From positions 30,160-94,159 of the forward strand of contig JAJTCQ010000008.1 in assembly GCA_021323315.1 (NCBI GenBank): 64,000 bases of DNA. Direction: 5' to 3'. This DNA comes from Gaiellaceae bacterium (GTDB lineage: Bacteria > Actinomycetota > Thermoleophilia > Gaiellales > Gaiellaceae). Below the pieces are notes generated by a model. That model was not told where the DNA came from, made no database searches, and was given only the letters and a program-made list of their open reading frames with translations. The position numbers and the translations under genes were made by a program. Positions within the stretch are counted from its first letter, which is position 1; each line of letters starts with the position of its first letter. Below, piece after piece: positions 46,614-56,673 of the stretch.

Positions 46614-47993
46614 CTAGAACCGCGTCAGGTACTCCCGGATCTCCCAGGGCGTGACCTGCTCGTGGTACCGGAACCACTCGTCGCGCTTCACGCGCGCGAA
46701 GTAGTCGACATAGTCCTCGTCGCGGCCGCGTCCGAGCGCGGCGCGGAGCACGTCGTCGCCCTCGAGCTCGCCGATCGCCTCGAGCAGGTTCGCCGGGAGG
46801 GACTGCAGGCCGCGCGCCCGAAGATCCTGCTCGGGGACCGTGTAGAGGTTCTCGGAGTTCGGCTCGCCCGCGTCCAGCCCGCGCTCGATCCCGTCGAGCC
46901 CGGCGGCGAGCACGGCCGCCGCCGCGAGGTACGGATTGCAGGAGCCGTCGATCGTGCGATCCTCGATCCGTCCCGGCCCCGGGATCCGAAGCATCTGGGT
47001 GCGGTTGTTGTAGCCGTAGGAGATCCAGACCGGCGACCAGGTGGCGCCGCTCGACGTCGTCCCCAGCTTGAGGCGCTTGTACGAGTTCACCGTCGGCGCC
47101 GTGACGCCGCTGTACGCCCGAGCATGCGCGCGCAGGCCGCCGATGAACTTGTACGCGGTGTCCGAGAGCCCGAGCCCGCGCGGATCGGATTCGTCGAGGA
47201 AGAGGTTCGTGCCGCCGTCCCACAGCGACATGTGGAAGTGGCAGCCGTTCCCCGTCAGGTGCGAGAACGGCTTCGGCATGAAGGTCGCGATCATCCCGTG
47301 CTGCTCGGCGAGCGTATGGACCATGTAGCGGAAGAAGATGGCGCGATCGCAGGAGACGAGCGCGTCGTCGTAGGTGAGGTTCTGCTCGAACTGGCCGTTC
47401 GCGTCCTCGTGGTCGTTCGCGTAGTTGCCCCAACCGAGGCCGTTGCAGAATCGGGAGACGGTCGTCAGGAAGTCATAGCGCCTCGTGAGCCCGGCCATGT
47501 CGTAGCAGGGCTTCTCGAGCGTGTCGTACGCGTCCGCGATCTCGATCGAGCCGTCGTCACGCTGCCGCACCAGGAAGTACTCGAGCTCGAGCCCCATCCG
47601 GAATTCGAAGCCCTTCTCCTTGGCCCGCGCGAGGACGCGCCGGAGGATCGTGCGCGGGCAGTACGCCCACTCCTCTCCCTCCACCGTGACGTCGCAGGCG
47701 AACCGCGCCAGGTTCGGCTGCCAGGGCACCGGCGTGTAGCTGGCGAGATCGGGGATCGCCGCGATGTCCGGGTCGCTCGGCACCTGCCCGATCTCGCCGG
47801 CGGCGAACCCCGCGAAGCCCGCGCCGTCCTCGAGGAGCCCGTCGAACGCCTCGCGCGAGCCGACGGGCACGAGCTTCGCGCTCGGCCTCGCGTACATGTC
47901 GACGAACTGCGCGAACACGAACTCGACCCCACGCCCCTGCATGTCCTTCCAGATCGCATCCGCCGTTGGCACTGCCGTACCTCCCTCTGACAT
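46614..47993 (-). CDS. glnT: Type III glutamine synthetase GlnT-like / candidate gamma-glutamylmethylamide synthetase
   Basis: VEFVFAQFVDMYARPSAKLVPVGSREAFDGLLEDGAGFAGFAAGEIGQVPSDPDIAAIPDLASYTPVPWQPNLARFACDVTVEGEEWAYCPRTILRRVLARAKEKGFEFRMGLELEYFL...NDHEDANGQFEQN...FMPKPFSHLTGNGCHFHMSLWD. Confidence 0.9.
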   Translation of the reverse strand: MSEGGTAVPTADAIWKDMQGRGVEFVFAQFVDMYARPSAKLVPVGSREAFDGLLEDGAGFAGFAAGEIGQVPSDPDIAAIPDLASYTPVPWQPNLARFACDVTVEGEEWAYCPRTILRRVLARAKEKGFEFRMGLELEYFLVRQRDDGSIEIADAYDTLEKPCYDMAGLTRRYDFLTTVSRFCNGLGWGNYANDHEDANGQFEQNLTYDDALVSCDRAIFFRYMVHTLAEQHGMIATFMPKPFSHLTGNGCHFHMSLWDGGTNLFLDESDPRGLGLSDTAYKFIGGLRAHARAYSGVTAPTVNSYKRLKLGTTSSGATWSPVWISYGYNNRTQMLRIPGPGRIEDRTIDGSCNPYLAAAAVLAAGLDGIERGLDAGEPNSENLYTVPEQDLRARGLQSLPANLLEAIGELEGDDVLRAALGRGRDEDYVDYFARVKRDEWFRYHEQVTPWEIREYLTRF

Positions 47994-48059
47994 CGGGCCA
48001 ATAGCCCTACCAGCCCGTCACGGAGGAGTGAAGGTACGCATCGCACACCTTCGACGGTG

Positions 48060-49715
48060 CTATGTGTGCGGTTTCGCCGCTCCGAGAGCCTGTTGCAGCT
48101 TCACCATCTTCACGGCGATCTCGATGGCGAGCCACTCGTCGCGCCGCAGGTCGAGCCCCGACAGCTCGCCGATGCGCCGCAGGCGCTGGCGGAGCGTGTT
48201 CGGGTGGACGTACAGCGCCTCCGACGTGGCGCTGATCGAGCCGTGCCGCCGGAGGAACTCCTCCAGCGTGGCGAGAAGCTGGGCACCGCGCTGCGCGTCG
48301 TAGTCGGCGAGCTTCGCAACCGCGTCGACGGTCGCGTCGCGGACGCCGCCGTCGACGGCGACACGCAGGAGGTACTTGTACGCGCCGAGGTCGTCGTAGG
48401 CCAGCACGCTCGGCGAGCCGGACAGGACGACCGTGCCGACGAGCGCCTGCTGCGCCTCCGCGAACCCGTCGGCGAACGCCGTCCCCCCCTGGCAGACGCT
48501 CGAGACGCCGACCGAGATGGGCTCCGCGAGCTCGGCGTGGGCGCGACGCAGTCGCTCGAGAAACGAGCCGCTCGAGGCCGTAGCGATGCGGACGAGCGCA
48601 CGCAGCGAGTCATCTCGGTGGTCGAAGAGAGACCCGGGCGCGGCCAGGCGGAGCGCCCGCACGAGCGTCTCGCTCCAGGGCTCGGCGACGACAACGACGT
48701 GCGGTTGGTCGAGATCGCAGCCGAGACGGGCAGCGCGTCCCTCGAGGTCTCCTCGCGAGCGACCGCCGGCCAGCTCCTCGAAGAAGTCCTTGATCAGGTT
48801 CTTCTCCGTGAGCTGCTCGATGACCTGCACCTTCTTGATGCCAACGGCGACCTGGCTCGCGATCGTGCGGCCGAGCTCGACACGAGTGCTCCCTTCCGCG
48901 ACGAGCAGGCCGATGAGCTCGCCCGTTGCCACGAGCGGGATCGCGAGCCGTGTGCTCCTCCCGCCGCGTGCGAGCTCGGGCCCGAGCTCGGCGAGCCCGA
49001 GCGTCGGACGCGCGTCTCCCGGCTCCGGGTCGCTCGCGGCGCGGTCGAGCTCCTCTCGCGCCGGGTCGAGGAGATAGATGTGGCACGCACGTGCGCCAAG
49101 GAGCGCCCGCGCGTCGGACGCGACCGTGTCGAGCAGCTCCTCCAGCCCCTCGGCCCGCGCGATCGCCTCGGCGAGTTCGGTCAGTCGCTCGAGCTCGGCG
49201 ACGCGCACGCGCGCTTCCTCGTAGAGCCGCGCGTTCTCGATCGCGCTGGCGACGAGCGAGGCGGAGGTGACGATGAAGTCGACCTCGTCGTCCGCGAACT
49301 CGCGCGGCGCCTCGGTGTGCGCCGTAATCGCGCCGATCGCCTGGCCGTCGCGGCCCACGATCGGGACCGCGAGCAGCGACTGGTAGCGCTCCTCCTCGAG
49401 CTCGGGCACGTATTTCACGCGCGGGTCTGCGAGCGCGTTGTCGCGGATGAACGCCGGCTCGCCGTGCTCGATCGCCCACCACGCGAGGCTCTCGCCGCGT
49501 CTGAACACAACCTCCCCGATCTGGTCCTCGTACGGCGACGAGGCGGCGCGCATGACGAGCTGGTCGTCTTCGACGAGGTAGACGAAGCAGCCGTGGACGC
49601 CGCTCGCATCGGACATCAGCCGGACGACCGCGGGCAACACCTCGGCGAGCTCGATCGACGACGCGACCGTGGAAACGATCTCCTGCAGGAACTTCTCGTT
49701 CGTTTGCAGGGACAT
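48060..49715 (-). CDS. GAF-domain PucR/CdaR-type transcriptional regulator
   Basis: Two GAF-like domains then C-terminal PucR HTH: LLATLEEFLRRHGSISATSEALYVHPNTLRQRLRRIGELSGLDLRRDEWLAIEIAVKM. Confidence 0.88.
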   Translation of the reverse strand: MSLQTNEKFLQEIVSTVASSIELAEVLPAVVRLMSDASGVHGCFVYLVEDDQLVMRAASSPYEDQIGEVVFRRGESLAWWAIEHGEPAFIRDNALADPRVKYVPELEEERYQSLLAVPIVGRDGQAIGAITAHTEAPREFADDEVDFIVTSASLVASAIENARLYEEARVRVAELERLTELAEAIARAEGLEELLDTVASDARALLGARACHIYLLDPAREELDRAASDPEPGDARPTLGLAELGPELARGGRSTRLAIPLVATGELIGLLVAEGSTRVELGRTIASQVAVGIKKVQVIEQLTEKNLIKDFFEELAGGRSRGDLEGRAARLGCDLDQPHVVVVAEPWSETLVRALRLAAPGSLFDHRDDSLRALVRIATASSGSFLERLRRAHAELAEPISVGVSSVCQGGTAFADGFAEAQQALVGTVVLSGSPSVLAYDDLGAYKYLLRVAVDGGVRDATVDAVAKLADYDAQRGAQLLATLEEFLRRHGSISATSEALYVHPNTLRQRLRRIGELSGLDLRRDEWLAIEIAVKMVKLQQALGAAKPHT

Positions 49716-49976
49716 CGAGCGGATCGTATGCCGCTCGGGCGCGTTCAGTCCAGCGCCGATCTCGGCGGGATGCTTTCCGACGTCCGCGCGGCCCATGCCG
49801 ACGCGTCGCGGGCGGCCGGACGGCGGCGAACACGTGCTGGGTGTCCCGCCCGCACAGCCTTTGCGCAAACTCCACACGGTGACGAACACGCCGACCCACG
49901 GCGCCTTGGATCTGCACTGAGAACTTCCACGCTTTGACCAGGTAGAGGCCGCACCTGAAAGGACCTCGGACCCTCG

Positions 49977-51134
49977 CTAGTGCACGGCCGCTGTTCCGAG
50001 GTGAGGCTCGTACGCGCCCGTGCCGACGATCTCGACGATCTGGTCGACCGCCAAGCGAAGCTCGTCGTCCGTCGTGAAGAAGTGCGGGCCGAGGCGGATG
50101 CCGGCGCCGGGTCGGAAGTCGCCGAGGATGCCTCGCAACTCGAGCTCGGCGTAGACCGCGGCGCCCTCCGGGACGTCAATGGTCACCGTGCCGCCTCGCC
50201 GGCCCGGATCGCGCGGGCTCCGGACCTCGAGTCCAGCCTTGTCCGCGTGCCCTATGAGAAGTTCAGTCTGCCGCAGCGAGTTCTCCCGGATCCGCGAGAC
50301 GCCGACCTCCTCGATCAGGTCGTAGCCGGCCGTGCCTGCCATGTGCGCAGCGGGATTCGGTGTACCCGTGAGGAAGCGCGCGGCGCCGGGCGCGTACTCC
50401 ATGTCCTCCTCGAACGCGAACGGCCGATCGTGCGCCTGCCAGCCCGTGAAGGTGGGCTCGAGCTGCTCCGCCAATTCGGGCCGCACGTACAGCCAGCCGT
50501 TCGCCGGCCCGCCGCAGAGCCACTTCACCGAGCCGCCGACGGCGAAGTCGACGCCGAGCGTCGTGACGTCCATCGGGACGATCCCGGCCGACTGGTAGCA
50601 GTCGAGGATCACATGCGCGCCGACCTCGTGCGCTCGGCGGACGATCGGCTCGACGTCCTGGATCTCCGACTCCTTGAACAGAACGTGGCTGATCGGGACG
50701 AGGAGCGTGCGCTCGTCGATCCGCTCGACGATCTCCTCGTCGTCCTCGCAGACGACGACCTCGAGGTCGGGCTGCGCCTGGTACAGGTAGCGGACGGACG
50801 GGAAATTCGCGCGCTCGTAGACCACGCGGTTCCGCGCCGGATCGATCGGCCGGAAGCACGAGAGCACGATCGCCTCCGCGATCGCCACGTTCTGCTCCAT
50901 CACCGTCGATCCGGCAGGCGCACCGATGATCCGCCCGACCTGGTCACCGACGCGCATCGGCGTCGCCCACCAGCCCTCGTCCCAGGAGCGGATCCCGCGC
51001 TCGGCCCACATCTGCGCGAACTCGGCGAGCAGCTCCGGCGCGCGTCGCGGCATCGGGCCCAGCGTATGGCTCGCGAGATAGGTCGTCTGCTCGAGGATCG
51101 GGAACTCGGAGCGGTAGTCCAGTAGCCCTCGCAT
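49977..51134 (-). CDS. PLP-dependent aminotransferase class V / kynureninase-like
   Basis: FPILEQTTYLASHTLGPMPRRAPELLAEFAQMWAERGIRSWDEGWW...VGAHVILDCYQSAGIVPMDVTTLGVDFAVGGSVKWLCGGPANGWLYVRPEL (SxKW Schiff-base Lys). Confidence 0.85.
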   Translation of the reverse strand: MRGLLDYRSEFPILEQTTYLASHTLGPMPRRAPELLAEFAQMWAERGIRSWDEGWWATPMRVGDQVGRIIGAPAGSTVMEQNVAIAEAIVLSCFRPIDPARNRVVYERANFPSVRYLYQAQPDLEVVVCEDDEEIVERIDERTLLVPISHVLFKESEIQDVEPIVRRAHEVGAHVILDCYQSAGIVPMDVTTLGVDFAVGGSVKWLCGGPANGWLYVRPELAEQLEPTFTGWQAHDRPFAFEEDMEYAPGAARFLTGTPNPAAHMAGTAGYDLIEEVGVSRIRENSLRQTELLIGHADKAGLEVRSPRDPGRRGGTVTIDVPEGAAVYAELELRGILGDFRPGAGIRLGPHFFTTDDELRLAVDQIVEIVGTGAYEPHLGTAAVH

Positions 51135-51166
51135 CGCGCGAGGGTAATGGACTAGGCTCGCGCGCG

Positions 51167-52828
51167 GTGCGCGTCCAGTTCGACCGCTTCTACACCTACG
51201 CCGAGCTGACGGAGACGCTCGAGGCCTGGGCCTCCGAGTTTCCAGGGCGGTTCTCCCTCGAGTCGATCGGCAAGTCGTACGAGGGCCGCGACATCTGGCT
51301 CTGCACGGTCACGAACACCGAGACCGGCCCGCCGGACGAGAGGCCCGCCGTATTCATCCACGCTCAGATCCACGCGATGGAGTTCACCGGGACGACGGCC
51401 GCGCTCCACCTTCTCGACCATCTCCTCCACTCCGACGATCCCCGCGTGCGCCATGCTGTGGACACGCGCACGTTCTACGTCGTCCCGCGCGTCAACCCGG
51501 ACGGCGCGGACGCAGGGCTTGCAGACGGGCGCTTCCGGCGCTCGAGCGTGCGGCCATATCCCCGCGACGAGCCCGAGGACGGCCTCCACCGTGCGGACGT
51601 CGACGGCGACGGTCGCGTCCTCTTCATGCGCATGAAGGATCCGAACGGATCGTGGAAACCGCACCCGGACGATCCGCGGGCGCTCATCGCACGCCGCCCG
51701 GACGACGTCGACGGCGACTTCTTCCGCGTCCTCCCGGAGGGGACGATCCACAACTGGGACGGCGTGACGATCCCGATCGCGCGGCCGCTCGAGGGCCTCG
51801 ATCTCAACCGCAACTGGCCCGCCGACTGGGCGCCGGAGGCCGAGCAGCAGGGCGCCGGGCCGTTCCCGACCTCAGAGCCCGAGGTTCGCGCGCTCGTGGA
51901 GGCGATCGTCGCGCGCAAGAACATCACGTCCTACGTCGGGTACCACACGTTCTCGGGAGTCCATCTGCGGCCGTGGTCGGGCCGCTCGGACGACGAGTTC
52001 CCCGTACCCGACCTGCGCGCGTTCAAGATCATCGGCGAGGAGGCGACCCGCCTCACGGGGTACCCGTCCATCTCGATCTTCCACGACTTCAAGTACCACC
52101 CGAAGATGGTGATCAAGGGCGGCGACGTCGACTGGATCTACGACCACCTCGGCGCCTACGCGTGGGTGACGGAGTTCTGGAGCCCGCAGCGCGCCGCCGG
52201 GCTCTCCGAGTACCACTTCATCGACTGGATTCGCGAGCACTCCCCCGAGGACGAGCTCGCCGTGCTGAAGGTCGCCGACGAGCTCGGCGACGGCTACGTC
52301 GACTGGTACCCGTTCGAGCATCCGCAGCTCGGACCGATCGAGCTCGGCGGCTGGGACCTCGTCCGCTTCTGGTTCAACCCGCCTCTCTCCCGCCTCGAGG
52401 AGGAGGTGAAGCCGCACGCCGACTTCGCGCTGTACCTCGCGCTCATCTCGCCGCTCCTCGAGATCCGCTCGTTCGAGACCGAGCCGATCGGGGACGGCGC
52501 GCACCGCCTGCGGCTCGTGCTCGAGAACGCCGGCTGGCTGCCGACGAACGTGACCGAGAAGGCGATCGAGCGGAAAGTCGTGCGGCCCATCCAGGTCGAC
52601 CTCGAGCTCCCGGAAGGGGCCCGGATCGCCGCCGGCAAGGAGCGTGAGGAGGCGGGCCAGCTCGGGGGCCGCGTGGAGCGGCGGCAGATCACCTGGTGGA
52701 ACACCGACCACTCGACGTCGGAGCGGACGCTCGTCGAGTGGGTCGTCGAGGCCAGGGCCGGCGACCGCGTCTCGGTGGTCGCACGCCACGAGCGCGCCGG
52801 CGCGGTCCGCGCAGAGCTCGTGCTCTAG
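51167..52828 (+). CDS. M14-family zinc carboxypeptidase
   Basis: FDRFYTYAELTETLEAWASEFPGRFSLESIGKSYEGRDIWLCTVTN...VFIHAQIHAMEFTGTTAALHLLDHLL...LEGLDLNRNWPADW. Confidence 0.9.
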   Translation: MRVQFDRFYTYAELTETLEAWASEFPGRFSLESIGKSYEGRDIWLCTVTNTETGPPDERPAVFIHAQIHAMEFTGTTAALHLLDHLLHSDDPRVRHAVDTRTFYVVPRVNPDGADAGLADGRFRRSSVRPYPRDEPEDGLHRADVDGDGRVLFMRMKDPNGSWKPHPDDPRALIARRPDDVDGDFFRVLPEGTIHNWDGVTIPIARPLEGLDLNRNWPADWAPEAEQQGAGPFPTSEPEVRALVEAIVARKNITSYVGYHTFSGVHLRPWSGRSDDEFPVPDLRAFKIIGEEATRLTGYPSISIFHDFKYHPKMVIKGGDVDWIYDHLGAYAWVTEFWSPQRAAGLSEYHFIDWIREHSPEDELAVLKVADELGDGYVDWYPFEHPQLGPIELGGWDLVRFWFNPPLSRLEEEVKPHADFALYLALISPLLEIRSFETEPIGDGAHRLRLVLENAGWLPTNVTEKAIERKVVRPIQVDLELPEGARIAAGKEREEAGQLGGRVERRQITWWNTDHSTSERTLVEWVVEARAGDRVSVVARHERAGAVRAELVL

Positions 52829-52837
52829 CCTCACACC

Positions 52838-53830
52838 ATGCGCGCGATGGTGCTCGGTGCGCAGCGCACACCGTTGCGCGCCGCCGAGGTCGCCGATCCG
52901 GAGCCCGCGGCCGGACAGGTCCTCCTCCGCGTACGTGCTTGCGCCGTGTGCCGGACCGATCTTCACATCGTCGACGGCGACCTTGCGCGCCCGAAGCTGC
53001 CGCTGGTGCCAGGGCACCAGATCGTGGGCGAGGTCGTCGGCGGCGGCGAGCGGTTCGAGCCGGGAACGCGTGTCGGCGTGCCCTGGCTCGGATGGACCTG
53101 CGGCGAGTGCCGGTTCTGCGTCGCCGGCCAGGAGAACCTCTGTGACCGGGCGCGCTTCACCGGATACGACCTCGACGGCGGCTATGCGGACCTGGCAGTG
53201 GCAGACGAGCGCTACTGCTTCTCGATCCCGACGGACTATCCCGACGAGCAGGCCGCACCGCTTCTCTGCGCCGGGCTCATCGGCTACCGCTCCCTCCGCC
53301 TCGCCGGAGACGCGGAACGTATCGGTCTGTACGGGTTCGGAGCGTCCGCCCACATCGTCTGCCAGGTCGCCGTCGCTCAGGGACGTGCCGTTTTCGGCGG
53401 CACGCGCGCCGGCGACGCGGAGACGCAGGAGTTCGCGCGCTCGCTCGGGGCGACCTGGGCGGGTGATGCGCTTGCCGGCCCTCCGGTGGAGCTCGACGCG
53501 GTCATCGTGTTCGCGCCGGTGGGCGAGCTCGTCCCGCCGGCACTCCGCCACGTCCGTAAGGGCGGTTCGGTCGTCTGCGCGGGGATTCACATGAGCGACA
53601 TCCCGGCGTTTCCGTACGACTGGCTCTGGGGCGAGCGGATGATCCGCTCGGTCACGAACCTCACCCGGGCCGACGGGGAGGAGTTCCTCGCGCACGCGCG
53701 AGCGAGCCCCGTCCGGGTGGAGGTCGAGACGTTCCCACTCGAGGAGGCGAACGTCGCGCTCGCCCGGCTCCGCAGCGGCGCGCTGCGCGGTGCCGCCGTC
53801 CTCGTGTGCGACGCTACGAGTGAACGATGA
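52838..53830 (+). CDS. Zinc-dependent alcohol dehydrogenase
   Basis: VRACAVCRTDLHIVDGDLARPKLPLVPGHQIVGEVVGGG...GVPWLGWTCGECRFCVAGQENLCDRARFTGYDLDGGYADLAVADERY. Confidence 0.92.
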   Translation: MRAMVLGAQRTPLRAAEVADPEPAAGQVLLRVRACAVCRTDLHIVDGDLARPKLPLVPGHQIVGEVVGGGERFEPGTRVGVPWLGWTCGECRFCVAGQENLCDRARFTGYDLDGGYADLAVADERYCFSIPTDYPDEQAAPLLCAGLIGYRSLRLAGDAERIGLYGFGASAHIVCQVAVAQGRAVFGGTRAGDAETQEFARSLGATWAGDALAGPPVELDAVIVFAPVGELVPPALRHVRKGGSVVCAGIHMSDIPAFPYDWLWGERMIRSVTNLTRADGEEFLAHARASPVRVEVETFPLEEANVALARLRSGALRGAAVLVCDATSER

Positions 53831-54465
53831 CGACGCACGACGCTCCCTCTGCAGCCAGCGGCCCGCTCGTTCTCGCCGACATCAGCGGCTACAGCTCCTT
53901 CCTGCGATCCGTGGCCGACGAGCACCGCAATGACGCCTTCGCCGACGGAGCCGTTCCAGACGGGTACCGCGTCATCTCGAGCCTGCTCGACGGGATCGTC
54001 TCGCATTTCGTCCCGCCGTTCACGCTGTCGAAGCTCGAGGGTGACGCGGTCTTCGCGTACGCCACGGATCCCGAGGAGCTGCCGCGTGGGCAGGCCATGT
54101 TCGACCGTGTCAGAGAGTGCTACGCCGCCTTCCGGCAGCGCGTCGAGACCGCGCAGTCGAAGTGGCAGTGCTGGTGCGAGGCCTGCGCGAAGATCGACGA
54201 GCTGGATCTGAAGTTCGTGCTCCACGCAGGGCCGTTCGTGATCCAACCGATCGCCGGTCGGCCGGAGCTCGCTGGGTCGGAGGTGGTCGTCGCGCACCGC
54301 CTCCTGAAGTCGCGTGCGGGCGATCTTCTCGATCGAAGCGGCTTCATGCTCGTCACCGACGCCGCGTCCGACTGGTTCGACCTGCCGGCCGGCGGTGGCG
54401 TCCCGCTCGTCGAGACTCTCGAGGGGTGCGCGCCTCTCGGCGCGCGGGCGTTCGGGTTCGCCTGA
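53827..54465 (+). CDS. DUF2652-like protein (nucleotide-cyclase-like fold)
   Basis: LVLADISGYSSFLRSVADEHRNDAF...VISSLLDGIVSHFVPPFTLSKLEGDAVFAYATDPE...LKFVLHAGPFVIQPIAGRPELAGSEVVVAHRLLKS. Confidence 0.82.
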   Translation: MTTHDAPSAASGPLVLADISGYSSFLRSVADEHRNDAFADGAVPDGYRVISSLLDGIVSHFVPPFTLSKLEGDAVFAYATDPEELPRGQAMFDRVRECYAAFRQRVETAQSKWQCWCEACAKIDELDLKFVLHAGPFVIQPIAGRPELAGSEVVVAHRLLKSRAGDLLDRSGFMLVTDAASDWFDLPAGGGVPLVETLEGCAPLGARAFGFA

Positions 54466-54468
54466 GCG

Positions 54469-55365
54469 CTAGCCGAACCGCTCCATCTCGACGAGCGCCG
54501 CCTCACCCGCATGATCGACCTGGAGCGTCGTGTGGTCGATCCCGAACTCGACCTGCAGGAGGCGCTCGAGCTCCCGACGCCGACCGTGGCAGTCCTCGCC
54601 GGGCCTGACGAGGACGTGCGCGGAGAGCGCCGGGAACCCCGACGTGATCGTCCACACGTGAAGGTCGTGCACCTCGACGACCCCGGGCGCCGAGGCCAGT
54701 CGCCGCCCGAGCGCCGCGGCGTCGATCCCGCGCGGCGTCGACTCCAGGAGGATTTCGGTCGAGTCGCGCAGAACCGACCATGCGCTCGCGAGTATGAGAA
54801 TGCCGATGAGGATGCTCACGAGCGGGTCGGCCTCGACCCAGCCCGTCGTGAGGATCAGGACGGCCGCGACCGCGACGCCGAAGGAGCCGAGGAGATCTGC
54901 GAACACGTGTCGGAACGCGGCCTCGACGTTCAGGCTGTGGCGACGCGCGCGCGAGAGGATCAAACCGGCACCGACGTTCACCGCGAGGCCGACGAGGGCG
55001 ATTGCGAGCATCCACCCGCCGAGGACGTCCCCCGGATCGCGCAGCCGCACGACCGCCTCGACGAAGATCCAGATCGCGAGCGCGACCAGCATGACGCCGT
55101 TCGCGAGTGCGGCCAGCACCTCCGCGCGCTTGAAGCCGAAGCTGCGCTCCGGCGTCGACGGCTTCGTGGCGAGCCAGGCCGCGACGAGCGCGACCCCGAG
55201 CGCGATGTTGTCGGAGAGCATGTGCACCGCGTCCGCGAGGAGCGCAAGGCTGCCGGCGAGCACGCCGCCGACGACCTCGACGACCGTGTACGAGGCGGTC
55301 AGCGCCAGCGCGGCACCGAGCGCGCGCCGGCTCTCCACCCGCCCGTGGTCGTGACCGTGCCCCAC
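54469..55365 (-). CDS. Cation diffusion facilitator transporter (CzcD/ZnT-like)
   Basis: MGHGHDHGRVESRRALGAALALTASYTVVEVVGGVLAGSLALLADAVHMLSDNIALGVALVAAWLATKPSTPERSFGFKRAEVLAALANGVML. Confidence 0.93.
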   Translation of the reverse strand: MGHGHDHGRVESRRALGAALALTASYTVVEVVGGVLAGSLALLADAVHMLSDNIALGVALVAAWLATKPSTPERSFGFKRAEVLAALANGVMLVALAIWIFVEAVVRLRDPGDVLGGWMLAIALVGLAVNVGAGLILSRARRHSLNVEAAFRHVFADLLGSFGVAVAAVLILTTGWVEADPLVSILIGILILASAWSVLRDSTEILLESTPRGIDAAALGRRLASAPGVVEVHDLHVWTITSGFPALSAHVLVRPGEDCHGRRRELERLLQVEFGIDHTTLQVDHAGEAALVEMERFG

Positions 55366-55374
55366 GTGGACGTT

Positions 55375-56673
55375 CTACCGGGCCGAGCCGGCATTTGCCG
55401 CAGGCGGCTCGACAGGCGGCGGCGCGGCGTTCGTGAGAATCGCCGCGGCGAGCAGCACCGTGAGCGCGACCGCCGCCTCACCGGCGAGGCTGTGCCGCAC
55501 GTCGGGCTCGCCACCCGCCTCGAAGCGCGGGCGCACGACGAAGTGATGGGCCGCACCCCAGGTGAGCGCGAGCGCGACGATGCCGAGCTTCAGCAGGAGG
55601 AGACGACCGTACTGCGTCTGCCACAGGTCGCTCGCCTCGGGAAGCCGGGTGAGTGCCAGGTACGATCCCGCCAGCACCATCGCGCCGACGAGCAGAACAG
55701 CAAGACGGGCGAACCCGAGGAAGGCGTTTCGCCGTAGGGACGGCGCGAGCGGCCACACGAGGAACGCGAGCGCCACCAGACCGCCGGCCCACACCGACGC
55801 AGCGACGAGATGGAGCCAGTCGGCAGCTTGCGAGAGCCAGCCCGCATTGTCCTCCGTCGCCTGGTGGCCCGACAGCGACAGGCCTGACGCGAGCGCCAGC
55901 GAGAGAACGAGGGCGGGCCACCGCAGCTCCGGCCGTTCGAGGATCCAGGCAAGCAGGAGCACCGCTGCCACGATCCCGAAGCCGAGTGTCATTGCGAGGA
56001 AGGCGATGCCGAAGCGCGTCTTCTCGGCGAAGGGCTGCAGGTCTCCGTACAGGAGGTCGCCGAGCGGGAGCTGCAGCGCATTCGACGCGCGTACGACGAA
56101 CGCGACGATGCCGACGTCGATCACGAGGAACGCAGAAACCACGCCGAGCAGATGGAAGCCGCGCTCGACGCGAGCGGGTACCGGGCCACGGACGACGACC
56201 AGGCGCACGACGAGCGGCCCGATCAGGAGGGCGAGCGCGACGAACAGGGCCCAGCGTGTGACGTCGTCGCGCCAGGTCGCAGCCACCGCGCCCACCGCCT
56301 CGGTCGGCGGCGGCGCGGGGACGCCTACGCCGAAGGTGAAGACGCCTGCGGGGGCGTGCCCGTCCCCGCCGATCACCCGCCAGCGCACGGTGTAGCCAGC
56401 CCCCCGCACGACGCGCGAGACCGGCGCCGTGACCACCCGGCCTTCCTCCGAGGTCGTCGCGGTTCCCGACAGCAGAGTCCCGTCGGGCGCGAGCACCTGG
56501 ATCGCTCCTGGCGACACCGTCACCGCCTGGTTGAAGCGGAGGCGGATCTCGTTCGGCGGCGCCTCGAGCCGCGACTGCGTCACCGGCTGCGAGCTCTCGA
56601 GGATCACGTGCCCGAGCGCGGCGGTCGGTGCGACCAGCGCCGCGACGGCACAGAGGAGAAGCGCACGCCTCAC
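55375..56673 (-). CDS. CopC-CopD domain fusion, copper resistance/import-type membrane protein
   Basis: ALGHVILESSQPVTQSRLEAPPNEIRLRFNQAVTVSPGAIQVLAPDGTLL...VRWRVIGGDGHAPAGVFTFGV then 8-TM CopD with GHQATEDNAGWLSQAADWLHLVAASVWAGGLVALAF. Confidence 0.9.
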   Translation of the reverse strand: MRRALLLCAVAALVAPTAALGHVILESSQPVTQSRLEAPPNEIRLRFNQAVTVSPGAIQVLAPDGTLLSGTATTSEEGRVVTAPVSRVVRGAGYTVRWRVIGGDGHAPAGVFTFGVGVPAPPPTEAVGAVAATWRDDVTRWALFVALALLIGPLVVRLVVVRGPVPARVERGFHLLGVVSAFLVIDVGIVAFVVRASNALQLPLGDLLYGDLQPFAEKTRFGIAFLAMTLGFGIVAAVLLLAWILERPELRWPALVLSLALASGLSLSGHQATEDNAGWLSQAADWLHLVAASVWAGGLVALAFLVWPLAPSLRRNAFLGFARLAVLLVGAMVLAGSYLALTRLPEASDLWQTQYGRLLLLKLGIVALALTWGAAHHFVVRPRFEAGGEPDVRHSLAGEAAVALTVLLAAAILTNAAPPPVEPPAANAGSAR

